Assembly (NCBI GenBank): GCA_002409285.1
Contig: DHUT01000107.1
Location: 1-17,481, forward strand
DNA from: Firmicutes bacterium UBA5227
Lineage (GTDB): Bacteria > Bacillota > Clostridia > Tissierellales > Sedimentibacteraceae
Length of the DNA stretch: 17,481 bases
Direction of reading: 5' to 3'
The notes beneath the pieces are model-generated. The model was not told where the DNA came from and ran no database searches. It saw only the letters and a list, made by a program, of their open reading frames with translations. Positions 1 to 6,506 of the stretch are shown in pieces; the stretch's first letter is position 1, and the number at the start of each line of letters is the position of its first letter. The translations under genes were made by a program, and so were the position numbers.

Positions 1-13
1 GATCATCATTCCA

Positions 14-88
14 TTACCTACGTACCTTGTCCTTGGTGTAGAGCATTTCTTTAAAATCACCGCTTTCGTTTGTAATTGTAACTTTCAT
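14..88 (-). CDS. Small ORF, 24 residues, function unknown
   Basis: An ATG (86-88) stands 8 bases after a strong AGGAGG ribosome binding site and opens a 24-codon frame reading MKVTITNESGDFKEMLYTKD then KVRR, closed by TAA at 14-16. The strong site argues that translation starts here. The product is short and I recognise no family. It could be a genuine small protein or the start of a longer gene cut short by a frameshift or stop; the window ends 13 bases further on, so the two cannot be separated. It is divergent from the reductase gene that begins near 343. Confidence 0.35.
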   Translation of the reverse strand: MKVTITNESGDFKEMLYTKDKVRR

Positions 89-239
89 GTTCCATCCTCC
101 TCGTATACATAATACTTATTTGTAAAATATATTAAGCTTTTAAAAATTTATAATATACTTTTTGCTTAATGTAATAAATTTAATTGTGCATGGGATTGCC
201 TGATAATGCGAAATAGAAAGGCGGGCGATGGGGCTTAAT

Positions 240-258
240 TTTAATGCATTGCATTAAA
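240..258. promoter_or_regulatory. 19-bp palindrome, candidate operator
   Basis: TTTAATGCA-T-TGCATTAAA is a perfect inverted repeat with 9-base arms around one central base. It covers the -35 hexamer (249-254) of the promoter for the downstream reductase gene, the usual position for a repressor operator. The binding protein is not identified. Confidence 0.5.
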
Positions 259-277
259 TGCATAATTCTATTATAAT
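249..277 (+). promoter_or_regulatory. Sigma-A-like promoter for the ketopantoate reductase family gene
   Basis: TTGCAT at 249-254 and a perfect TATAAT at 272-277 are separated by 17 bases. Transcription would start near 284, leaving a leader of about 60 bases before the gene. The -35 box lies within the palindrome at 240-258. Confidence 0.6.
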
Positions 278-342
278 ATATTTCAATAAGTTTATTTAAT
301 ATACGTTTTTTGCCTTGAGCAGCGAAAGGAATGGATATAAAT

Positions 343-1257
343 ATGAAAATAAAAACAGTTGCATTAATCGGAATGGGTGCCGTGGGCACAGTGTACGGAA
401 GTCTCCTTTATAAAAGATATGGCTCAAATTTTGCTGTTATATCCGGAAAGTCCCGAAAAGAAAAATTAAAGAAAAACGGTTTTAATTTAAATGGAAATAC
501 TTTTTATCCGGATGTTGTGTCGGAAGGCGACAGCAGCATTAAATATGATTTGATAATTTTTTCCGTAAAAAATTATCAGCTTGATAAAGCAATAGAAGAC
601 ACGAGAAGCTTTGTTGGCAAAAATACCCTATTGATAACACTTTTAAACGGAGTAACCGCAAGATCGAAAATATACTCGGCGTATCCCGGCAATAAGGTTT
701 TTTACGGTCTGTCAATAAAAATCGATGCCATAAGGACTGAAAACGGAGTAACTAACACTTCGGATGGTGAAATCCAGTTTGGAGAAGCAGACAATACGGT
801 AATATCCGAAGAGGCACAGGCAGTAGCCGGCTGCTTTGATGAAGCTGGAATACAAAATATTGTTTTTCTGGATATGATAAGAATGGTATGGAAGAAATTC
901 ATGCTCAATGTTGGAGTCAATCAGGTAACTGCCGTTACGAGAGCAGCATACGGAAAAGTCACAAGTGTTGAAACAAACCTTACTTTGTTCAGAGAAGCAA
1001 TGACGGAAGTGCTGGCAATCGCAAAAGCATCAGATATTGACTTAAGAGAAGAAGATATTGAGGAATTTGTCACACTGATGAGGAATTTTTCACCTGACGG
1101 CAAGACTTCGATGCTTCAGGACGTGGAAGCCAAAAGGAAGACCGAGGTTGATTATTTTTCCGGAACAGTTATTGAAATGGGGAAAAAGCTTAACATACCG
1201 ACACCGGTTAATCACGTGCTTTACTGCATAATCAAATCTCTCGAAGAATTATATTAG
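343..1257 (+). CDS. Ketopantoate reductase family protein (PanE/ApbA type)
   Basis: A 304-residue NAD(P)-dependent reductase of the 2-dehydropantoate 2-reductase family, a cytoplasmic enzyme type that reduces ketopantoate to pantoate for coenzyme A synthesis. The N-terminus carries the dinucleotide-binding glycine motif GMGAVG (about residues 10-15), followed by the usual VK-NYQ segment and LLNGV. The C-terminal helical domain contains WKKFMLNVGVN (about 183-193), matching the family's catalytic Lys and substrate-binding Asn region. Length is normal for the family. A frame-matched ATG at 331 touches the AAAGGA site with no spacing, and family members begin just before the glycine motif, so 343 is preferred although its spacing of 12 is long. 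No panB or panC gene is adjacent; many paralogues in this family act on other 2-oxo acids, so the substrate is uncertain. Confidence 0.85.
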   Translation: MKIKTVALIGMGAVGTVYGSLLYKRYGSNFAVISGKSRKEKLKKNGFNLNGNTFYPDVVSEGDSSIKYDLIIFSVKNYQLDKAIEDTRSFVGKNTLLITLLNGVTARSKIYSAYPGNKVFYGLSIKIDAIRTENGVTNTSDGEIQFGEADNTVISEEAQAVAGCFDEAGIQNIVFLDMIRMVWKKFMLNVGVNQVTAVTRAAYGKVTSVETNLTLFREAMTEVLAIAKASDIDLREEDIEEFVTLMRNFSPDGKTSMLQDVEAKRKTEVDYFSGTVIEMGKKLNIPTPVNHVLYCIIKSLEELY

Positions 1258-1315
1258 CGGGTATATGAAGAATACCGTATAATAAATATCAAAAAAGATA
1301 AGGGCGGGCGAGATT

Positions 1316-1855
1316 ATGATTTTTATGTTAACGGAGGATGAAGCAAAGAGAACCAAAATAGAACGGCTTTACAACAAATACAGGAACATGATGTTTTATG
1401 TTGCCAACAATATCCTGCATGACGAATTTCTGGCCGAAGACGCCGTTCAGCAGTCATTTGTGCAGGCTTACAATTATTTATATAAAATTGATGAAAATAA
1501 TTGTCGGAAAACCAGAAACTTTTTTGTTATTATATGTAGGAACGTTTCTATAAACATATACAACCAAATGAAAAGACGGGCGGCAGAGGAACTCAATGAA
1601 GACATGGCTTCCGGTGATGAAAATATAACAGAAATTGTCATCGGCAGCGAAAGCCTTGAGCGGCTGAACAATATTATCGGAGAGCTAAAGCCTATTTATC
1701 AGGAGGTTATTTTTCTTAAATATTCACACGGCTTTTCCGTTGCGGAAATAGCTGAAATGAAAAATATCAAGCCTGATACCGTACAGAAAAGAATCGAGCG
1801 GGCCAAGAAACAGCTTTTGGTATTATTGAGCAAAGAAGGTGGGCTGAATGGATAA
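1316..1855 (+). CDS. ECF-type RNA polymerase sigma factor
   Basis: A 179-residue sigma-70-family protein with only regions 2 and 4, the layout of extracytoplasmic-function sigma factors. Region 2 is seen as AEDAVQQSFVQAYNYL (about residues 41-56), and region 4 as the helix-turn-helix GFSVAEIAEMKNIKPDTVQK near 139-158 followed by an arginine/lysine-rich recognition helix. It would direct core polymerase to a set of envelope or stress genes. The stop codon overlaps the start of the next gene by 8 bases (ATGGATAA), a tight translational coupling typical of a sigma factor and its membrane regulator. The ribosome binding site is imperfect (AAGGGCGGG); an internal ATG at 1325 is an alternative start. 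A TATAAT at 1278-1283 lies upstream without a good -35. No typical AAC...CGT autoregulatory promoter was found. Confidence 0.88.
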   Translation: MIFMLTEDEAKRTKIERLYNKYRNMMFYVANNILHDEFLAEDAVQQSFVQAYNYLYKIDENNCRKTRNFFVIICRNVSINIYNQMKRRAAEELNEDMASGDENITEIVIGSESLERLNNIIGELKPIYQEVIFLKYSHGFSVAEIAEMKNIKPDTVQKRIERAKKQLLVLLSKEGGLNG

Positions 1856-2543
1856 AAAAGAATATGTGACAGATAAGGCAATAGAGGCAATGCTTCAGGC
1901 GGCAGCCTCCGACAGCGAGGATAAAACAGTCGATGATTTGCTGAGCGGATATGAAGGGCAAAGCCATGAATTTTCCGAAAAGCACAGAGAAGCTATGCAA
2001 AAACTGTTTAAAAAGGATAGGAAAACACGGTCTAACCGCAAAATACGGACTTATTCAAAACGCGCCGCGGTGATTTTCATTGCCGTTATTGCCATAAGTG
2101 CAGTAGCAATCGGCAGCGTAAGCGCATGGAGAGTAAGTTTTATGAATTTCATCCTGGAAAGGACACAATACGATACGAATATTAAATTTACAGATGATGA
2201 TTTAAAAGCAGATAATTATAAATTCGGTGAGATTAAGCTGGAATATGTCCCGGAAGGCTTTAAGCTTGAAAAAAGCGAAACAGTTGGAGAATATTTAAAT
2301 TTGACATTTAAAAACGGACAGGAATTTTTTGATTTTTATACAATAGACGTTAGGAGTTCATTATCAATCGATACGGAGGATTCCAATGTAAAAGAACTCA
2401 TGATAAACGGTAGAGAAGCCCTTTACAGCGAAAATGACAACAACAGAATTCTGGTTTGGAATGATGATGAGACGGCATATATCCTGACGGGAAACATCAG
2501 TGAAAGCGAGTTTATAAGAATAGCGGAAAATGTAGAGAAATAA
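1848..2543 (+). CDS. Membrane DUF4367-type protein, probable anti-sigma factor
   Basis: A 231-residue protein with a charged cytoplasmic N-terminal part (residues 1-70), one membrane helix (about 73-93, AAVIFIAVIAISAVAIGSV) and an extracellular C-terminal domain (about 110-231) that resembles DUF4367, ending in the usual pattern of a Trp-rich strand, a Tyr-Ile-Leu strand and a final SESEFIRIAENVEK helix. Such proteins are commonly encoded just after ECF sigma factors in Clostridia and are thought to hold the sigma factor inactive until a signal arrives outside the cell. The 8-base overlap with the sigma gene supports coupling at near-equal amounts. I see no classic zinc anti-sigma HxxxCxxC motif in the N-terminus, so the sigma-binding mode is unknown and the anti-sigma role is inferred from position and topology. 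Confidence 0.75.
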   Translation: MDKKEYVTDKAIEAMLQAAASDSEDKTVDDLLSGYEGQSHEFSEKHREAMQKLFKKDRKTRSNRKIRTYSKRAAVIFIAVIAISAVAIGSVSAWRVSFMNFILERTQYDTNIKFTDDDLKADNYKFGEIKLEYVPEGFKLEKSETVGEYLNLTFKNGQEFFDFYTIDVRSSLSIDTEDSNVKELMINGREALYSENDNNRILVWNDDETAYILTGNISESEFIRIAENVEK

Positions 2544-2594
2544 TAAAATATTTTTTTACAATTTCTTAATAATTTTCTATTTAAAATCTGTCGG

Positions 2595-2648
2595 AAAATC
2601 CTCTTTAATTTTGTTATTAATAGTGAGATCAAAATTAGGGAGGATTTT
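2595..2648 (+). promoter_or_regulatory. 19-bp hairpin enclosing the ribosome binding site of the next gene
   Basis: Bases 2595-2613 pair with 2630-2648 over 19 consecutive positions, 17 Watson-Crick and two U-G, with a 16-base loop. The right arm includes the GGGAGGA ribosome binding site of the gene at 2651 and runs into a stretch of T residues just before its ATG. If the transcript begins upstream of 2595, the site would be buried and the structure also resembles an intrinsic terminator, so it may block either translation or elongation. Confidence 0.65.
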
Positions 2649-2650
2649 TT

Positions 2651-3082
2651 ATGAAAAAGAAAGTACTGTCGGTTTTATTTGTTGTTTTTATTATGGTTTT
2701 AATAAATTCCATACATACAAACGTTTATGCTGAAACCGTCGATTTAAAACCTATTTCGGAAATAACACCGAATTATATTGCAATTACATGGTGCTCTAAC
2801 AATTTAGTGTTGGAAGAAGGAGGTAAATTATCTTGCCAAGGAAATACGGTTGTTCAGGCGGAGTATACTGCTGGAGTAAAAATAGAATTACAACAGTTAT
2901 CCGAAGACTGGACAACCATTAAAACTTGGGAAGATATCAGTGATGATAAAAATATGTATTTATACAAGGAGTGGTATGTCGTAAAAGGCACCTACCGCCT
3001 GAAAACGACCCATACCGCACTGGACAGCTCCGGCGATGTTATTGAAACCGTTACAAAGTATAGTGAGACAGTTGACTACTGA
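2651..3082 (+). CDS. Secreted protein of unknown function
   Basis: A 143-residue exported protein. Residues 1-27 form a Sec signal peptide (KKK, hydrophobic core, VYA cleavage site before Glu28). The mature part is rich in beta-strand patterns with repeated Trp-containing segments (EDWTTIKTWEDI, KEWYVVKGTYRLKT) and two cysteines (Cys48, Cys62) that could form a disulfide once exported. It looks like a small beta-sandwich protein of a kind common in clostridial secretomes; I do not assign a family with confidence. It lies 107 bases after the sigma/anti-sigma pair in the same direction, so it may belong to that regulon. Its ribosome binding site is inside a long hairpin (2595-2648), suggesting control of its translation or of read-through from the sigma operon. 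A weak TTTACA (2555-2560) to TATTTA (2578-2583) pair is the best promoter candidate. Confidence 0.75.
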   Translation: MKKKVLSVLFVVFIMVLINSIHTNVYAETVDLKPISEITPNYIAITWCSNNLVLEEGGKLSCQGNTVVQAEYTAGVKIELQQLSEDWTTIKTWEDISDDKNMYLYKEWYVVKGTYRLKTTHTALDSSGDVIETVTKYSETVDY

Positions 3083-3214
3083 AATTAAAGCCGTCTGATT
3101 GCGCAAGTGGCACCTTAAAAAAACAGGCTACATTATAACAATTTTTAAGCATAGAGGAACAAAATAGCACCTATATATTCTATGGTGCAATTAATCAGAA
3201 AGGAGTTGAATAAT

Positions 3215-3244
3215 ATGAAACATATCAGATCACCAAATAAATAA
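3215..3244 (+). CDS. Possible 9-residue peptide ORF
   Basis: ATG at 3215 follows AAAGGAG with 9-base spacing and opens MKHIRSPNK before a TAA. The site is as good as that of real genes in this window, but the frame is so short that it could be a leader peptide, the remains of a decayed gene, or chance. Confidence 0.2.
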   Translation: MKHIRSPNK

Positions 3245-3378
3245 AAAGCCCTTCCTATACCCATCTTAATAATAGCAGCCAAACTTGAAAAGAGTATTTA
3301 AGAAAGAGCCTAATAAATTATATACCATTAAAAGGATATTTATAATGGCTTTGCGTTTATGTTGATTAGGTGAGTGCA

Positions 3379-3406
3379 TTATTGTGCTATTTAGCTACAA
3401 TATAAT
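3379..3406 (+). promoter_or_regulatory. Sigma-A-like promoter for the lipoprotein gene at 3449
   Basis: TTATTG (3379-3384) and a perfect TATAAT (3401-3406) are 16 bases apart. The predicted start point, about 3412-3414, falls inside the left arm of the palindrome at 3410-3432. Confidence 0.5.
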
Positions 3407-3409
3407 TAA

Positions 3410-3432
3410 GGCCGCTATATGTGATAGCGGCC
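3410..3432 (+). promoter_or_regulatory. GC-rich palindrome at the predicted transcription start
   Basis: GGCCGCTAT and ATAGCGGCC form a perfect 9-bp stem around the loop ATGTG, in otherwise AT-rich DNA, and are followed by TATTTT and then the GGAGGAG ribosome binding site. Placed just after a TATAAT box, it could be an operator over the start point, a 5'-end stabilising hairpin, or a terminator for upstream transcription. Confidence 0.55.
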
Positions 3433-3448
3433 TATTTTGGAGGAGTGT

Positions 3449-4024
3449 ATGAAAAAAAGGTTATATATTTTAATTTTTATAATAACAATATTATGTTCTT
3501 TAACAGGCTGCCCGGAAAATTCTGAAAACGCAAGTGTAAAACTGAACGAAACAGAAGCAACGGATATAATAAATGAAATTCTTCCCATGTATATTGAAGC
3601 AAATAAAATTCTTAACGGTTATATTGAAACAGAAAATAAAGCAGTAACAGATGAGAGCGGGAATGTATATCAAAAAGTTATCAGCGATAAATATAAATCG
3701 GTAGACGATATTAAAAATTTACTAAATTCAGTGTTTACTGCTGAGTATATAGATAAAAAATATAATAAGATTTTTGAATCGGATTATCCTAATTTCAAGG
3801 AAATAGAAGGACAGCTGTATGTAGCGGTAATGTCGGGGATGTTAAAGCCACTTTCAGGCAACCCGATAGAAGAAATCAACAATATTGAAAAAGATTCTTT
3901 TTCCGCAGTTGTAAAATTTGGCGGGGGAGAAAGCGGCCCGGAATCACAAAGTACCTTCTATTTTGTAAATCAGAATAATAAGTGGCTGATAAACAACATT
4001 GAAAATTATGAACCTACAAATTAA
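3449..4024 (+). CDS. Putative lipoprotein, possibly IseA-like
   Basis: A 191-residue lipoprotein: a basic N-terminus (MKKR), a hydrophobic core and the lipobox LTGC predict lipid attachment at Cys19 and anchoring on the outer face of the membrane. The remainder (about residues 30-191) has the pattern of a small alpha/beta domain that begins with a long helix (ATDIINEILPMYIEANKIL), contains a YKSVDDIKNLLNSVFTAEYI segment and ends in a WLINNIENY strand. This resembles proteins annotated as IseA-type inhibitors of cell-wall DL-endopeptidases, but I hold that loosely. The ATG at 3449 is chosen because GGAGGAG is 5 bases upstream; a TTG at 3437 would overlap that site. The neighbourhood is a set of exported proteins after an ECF sigma factor, consistent with a cell-envelope role. 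Confidence 0.72.
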   Translation: MKKRLYILIFIITILCSLTGCPENSENASVKLNETEATDIINEILPMYIEANKILNGYIETENKAVTDESGNVYQKVISDKYKSVDDIKNLLNSVFTAEYIDKKYNKIFESDYPNFKEIEGQLYVAVMSGMLKPLSGNPIEEINNIEKDSFSAVVKFGGGESGPESQSTFYFVNQNNKWLINNIENYEPTN

Positions 4025-4116
4025 GGCAAAAAATATAGATGTTTATTCTGTTACATCTGATAAATTAGCTGCATTTGCTGAATTAAAAGGTATTGTTTGG
4101 TAGCAAACAACTTTTT

Positions 4117-4148
4117 CTGAACGCAGAACCACAGCGTCCTGCGTTCAG
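4117..4148 (+). terminator. Hairpin between the two lipoprotein genes, probable terminator
   Basis: CTGAACGCAG and CTGCGTTCAG form a perfect 10-bp stem around a 12-base loop, followed by TTTATTAT. It ends 13 bases before the GGGAGG site of the next gene. It most likely ends or attenuates transcription from the first lipoprotein gene; no clear promoter lies between the hairpin and the next gene. Confidence 0.6.
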
Positions 4149-4174
4149 TTTATTATACTCCGGGAGGTGCTTAA

Positions 4175-5293
4175 ATGTTCAAAATAATGAGAATAACAGC
4201 ATTTTTAATTATATTGGTTGTCCAATGTTCTTTTATCATAGGATGTGATAAAAACATTTCCGAAGCAGAAAATAATATTTCTGGAGATATAAATGGCTTT
4301 TATAAAACTTTTGTACCCATAACTGATGCTGATACAGAACTTAAGATAGATGAAATCATATTGCCTGAAAGCTTGAACGGAATTAAATTAGCCTGTACAG
4401 GTATTTATGACGAATCTAATGCAATAGTAGTTTTGTATACAGAAACTCCGATTATTACGAATGAAATAGGGCTGTATAATTTTAAAACAGGCGGGTATAA
4501 AAAATTAATCAATATAGGAGAAAATAAGTATTTTGGGTTATGTGCTTACAATCAGGATTATATGATTCTCAGATTTTCGGAGGATGAGTGGAGAACTTGT
4601 AAGCTATATTATTTCAGCTTTGTACAAGAGGATTTTACAAGCTTCTTTTCATATTCTACGGACCCGAGTACGAACAGGGTTTATACTCATAATGGGAACA
4701 GTGTGGTATTAATTGATGACAAGGTATACTTTGATGATTTTTATGCGGATTCAGACGGAGAACTGAGAGTTAATTTATATGAATATACAATCGGAAAGCG
4801 GCAGCTTATTCCGTTGCTTGAAGATGCCCAGAACCCAATGGTTTATAACGGGGAGATTGTATCCTTCAGAAAGAACAGTGAAGGCAAATTTAAAGATATT
4901 GTTTCAATTGACAATAAATTAATATTGAGCAATACTAAGCACCTAAAACAGATTGCGGCAAATAAAAACGGATTTTTTTGCATTGAAAACAATTCTACCA
5001 ACGACAAAACAAAAACCACAACCTTTCAGGTTACGGACATGTTAAAAAACAAGCCTGTTTTATCAACAGATTCTTCTATTGCCAATCTTGATTCCAATAG
5101 CCGGTTTGTGACATGGAGAAATTATTACGAAGAAAAGCCATATATGTATGACACCGATAAAGAACAATTATTATTGTTCAGTGATATTCCCGCGGGTATA
5201 AATAATTTTTTCTTTTCGGGCGAGTTGGGATTATTGATGAATACTGCAGCTGACGGCAGCAAAAGCAGATTATTTATATTTGTACCCAAATGA
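4175..5293 (+). CDS. Putative lipoprotein, beta-propeller-like
   Basis: A 372-residue lipoprotein with a hydrophobic leader and a lipobox FIIGC that puts the lipidated cysteine at position 24. The mature chain is made of repeated short beta-strand blocks with Tyr-Asp or Tyr-Asn turns (for example LYNFKTGGYKKL, LYYFSFVQEDF, LYEYTIGKRQLIPLLED, YMYDTDKEQLLLFSD), spaced roughly 45-55 residues apart, which is the look of a six-bladed TolB-like or DUF5050-like propeller. Such proteins bind ligands or partners at the cell surface; no catalytic motif is visible and no function can be assigned. The ATG at 4175 has GGGAGGTG about 6 bases upstream. It ends the rightward group that starts with the ECF sigma factor. 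No strong terminator follows; ATATTTGCAAATAT with a T-rich tail at about 5459-5484 is a weak candidate. Confidence 0.72.
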   Translation: MFKIMRITAFLIILVVQCSFIIGCDKNISEAENNISGDINGFYKTFVPITDADTELKIDEIILPESLNGIKLACTGIYDESNAIVVLYTETPIITNEIGLYNFKTGGYKKLINIGENKYFGLCAYNQDYMILRFSEDEWRTCKLYYFSFVQEDFTSFFSYSTDPSTNRVYTHNGNSVVLIDDKVYFDDFYADSDGELRVNLYEYTIGKRQLIPLLEDAQNPMVYNGEIVSFRKNSEGKFKDIVSIDNKLILSNTKHLKQIAANKNGFFCIENNSTNDKTKTTTFQVTDMLKNKPVLSTDSSIANLDSNSRFVTWRNYYEEKPYMYDTDKEQLLLFSDIPAGINNFFFSGELGLLMNTAADGSKSRLFIFVPK

Positions 5294-5604
5294 TTAAATT
5301 TGAATCAATGATACCCTTGGACAAAACCGCATGTTTTTCACCGAGATGAATTATCAGGAGTGTGGGTGATACAGCTTAACTGCGCATAATAATACATAAG
5401 CATTTATAAAGTCCTTAAAATTAGGGCTCCTTGAATTTCAATGAAAAAAGCTGTTACTATATTTGCAAATATTTATTTTTTATTCCACGTGTGCGAAATA
5501 GGACGGTTTATGCAAAACAGCGGTATTTCATATTGCATAATTTTACATATTGAAATATACGGATTAAGACAAGCCGAGAGCTTTATACAATATGGTATGT
5601 ATTG

Positions 5605-5623
5605 ACTGTAATTAAGTTACAGT
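5605..5623. repeat. 19-bp dyad, possible orphan operator
   Basis: ACTGTAA-TTAAG-TTACAGT is a perfect inverted repeat with 7-base arms, overlapping a TTGACT hexamer (5602-5607) but with no properly spaced -10 box. It may be a relic of a regulated promoter of a lost gene. Confidence 0.3.
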
Positions 5624-5775
5624 AATTGGCATATGACAGAAATGGAGACAGCATAAATGGGTATTACAATAATATTTATTATTCAAACATAGCTGAAATT
5701 AACAATAATGCCGATTATAAAAGCTACCATATCAGTCATTTTTTACGTTTTTCATTTGAATGAATAAACAATTTA

Positions 5776-5799
5776 GGGACAAGGTGGGACAAGGGGACG
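5776..5799. repeat. Short GGGACAAGG tandem repeat, REP-like fragment
   Basis: GGGACAAGGT is followed by GGGACAAGGG and GACGG, a G-rich patch in AT-rich DNA. Similar GGGACA...GGGGACGG strings occur as dispersed palindromic elements in many Clostridia. Only one arm is visible here, so this is a partial copy at best. It interrupts the end of the leftward gene remnant. Confidence 0.4.
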
Positions 5800-5800
5800 G

Positions 5801-6075
5801 GGGAAGCTTGCCCAGAAATTCGGAAATAATCCCGTACTCAAATACGCCTCCAGTGAGGCTGCGAAATGACTCAGATCAATAAGCCCAGTTTCTCCATCTG
5901 ACATTATTAATCGTGGAGATTCAGTCTTATCTTCTTTTATATAATCATAAATATTTGCCCATACATCTGGCTGCTTTTCTCGAACATCAGACACAAACCA
6001 TTATCAATAACATGACCAGTGGTAAAATACCATTCCCAGTTCTTATATTCTTGGCTACGTAAGAAATTAGTCATC
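5801..6075 (-). pseudogene. Frameshifted remnant of an unrecognised gene
   Basis: Read leftward, one frame gives TNFLRSQEYKNWEWYFTTGH then VIDNG, and a second frame continues without a gap as VSDVREKQPDVWANIYDYIK and on to SDGETGLIDLSHFAASLEAYLSTGLF. The switch is at GGTTTGTG near 5998-6005 and one extra T would restore a single frame, so a one-base loss in a T-run is the likely lesion. The fragment has no proper start, abuts an IS256 fragment at about 6080-6097, and its 3' end runs into the GGGACAAGG repeat. I do not recognise the parent family; the IDLSHFAASLEAYL segment is the most conserved-looking part. Confidence 0.55.
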
Positions 6076-6096
6076 GCCAGCACTAGCATAGACGGT

Positions 6097-6252
6097 AACA
6101 ATGGCAGAAACGGATCATTTGAGCCGCAAATAATTGAAAAGAGACAGACAAGGACAGATGACATAGAAACAAGAGTATTAGCTATGTATGCCAAGAGAAT
6201 GTCCACACGGGATATAGAAGACCATTTGAAAGACATATATGGAATATTTTAA
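6097..6252 (+). pseudogene. IS256-family (mutator-type) transposase fragment
   Basis: The frame reading RNGSFEPQIIEKRQTRTDDI followed by ETRVLAMYAKRMSTRDIEDHLKDIYGI matches the region of IS256-family transposases that precedes the DDE catalytic core (consensus RNGSFEP-QI, then an L-Y-GMSTRDI-D--LYG stretch). Only about 50 residues remain: the N-terminal part is replaced by unrelated sequence and the frame closes with TAA right after YGIF, before any catalytic Asp. No terminal inverted repeats or target duplications were found, so the element is long dead. Confidence 0.75.
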
Positions 6253-6398
6253 TGCATTAATTCCTCTGATATACGTACCCTCGCTCTTTTAAACCCATTA
6301 TCCAATATGGATATATATTCTTCAATTTCTCCAAGATTTGCCTTAAATATCAAAGAAAAATTTTAATATCATTTTCCATTTTGTTTTCCATTCAAAAT

Positions 6399-6449
6399 AA
6401 AAAATCATGTATAAACCGGAAATTTATCCGCCTATATACATGATTTTTT
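6399..6449 (-). terminator. Rho-independent terminator after glmS
   Basis: A 15-base perfect stem (6399-6413 with 6435-6449, AAAAAATCATGTATA and its complement) encloses an inner CGGA...TCCG stem and is flanked by T-runs on both strands. It lies 57 bases past the glmS stop codon and could act in both directions. Confidence 0.8.
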
Positions 6450-6506
6450 AGGTCAACTTTATTGTTATTCGGACGAGTTTATCGTGATGCGGTATTTTCA
6501 GACATT

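Larger units (their letters stand above)
3083..3448. other. Intergenic stretch with a 9-codon ORF, a promoter and a palindrome
   Basis: No substantial gene is present. A very short frame reading MKHIRSPNK (3215-3244) has a good AGGAG site 9 bases before its ATG. A loose GCACC...GGTGC dyad lies just before it, near 3158-3187. A TGGCAC at about 3108 has no matching -12 element. The right end holds the promoter and palindrome of the following lipoprotein gene. Confidence 0.5.
5294..5800. other. Non-coding, apparently decayed stretch
   Basis: I see no supported gene. The stretch holds a short palindrome with a T-rich tail (5459-5484), a 7-5-7 dyad ACTGTAA/TTACAGT (5605-5623), a frame of about 45 codons with neither ATG nor ribosome binding site (5626-5763), and a GGGACAAGG repeat (5776-5799). 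Gene fragments begin immediately to the right, so this is probably degraded accessory DNA. Confidence 0.5.

Noticed and set aside
3105..3125. A second TGGCAC that might be a -24 element of a sigma-54 promoter
   Set aside because: No GC pair follows at the required 10-base spacing; the next bases are a run of A.
4008..4103. 31-codon ATG frame overlapping the end of the first lipoprotein gene
   Set aside because: No ribosome binding site, no recognisable homology, and it overlaps a supported gene.
5626..5763. Frame of 45 codons rich in Asn and Tyr after the orphan dyad
   Set aside because: It starts only with TTG, has no ribosome binding site and its composition is what AT-rich DNA gives by chance.
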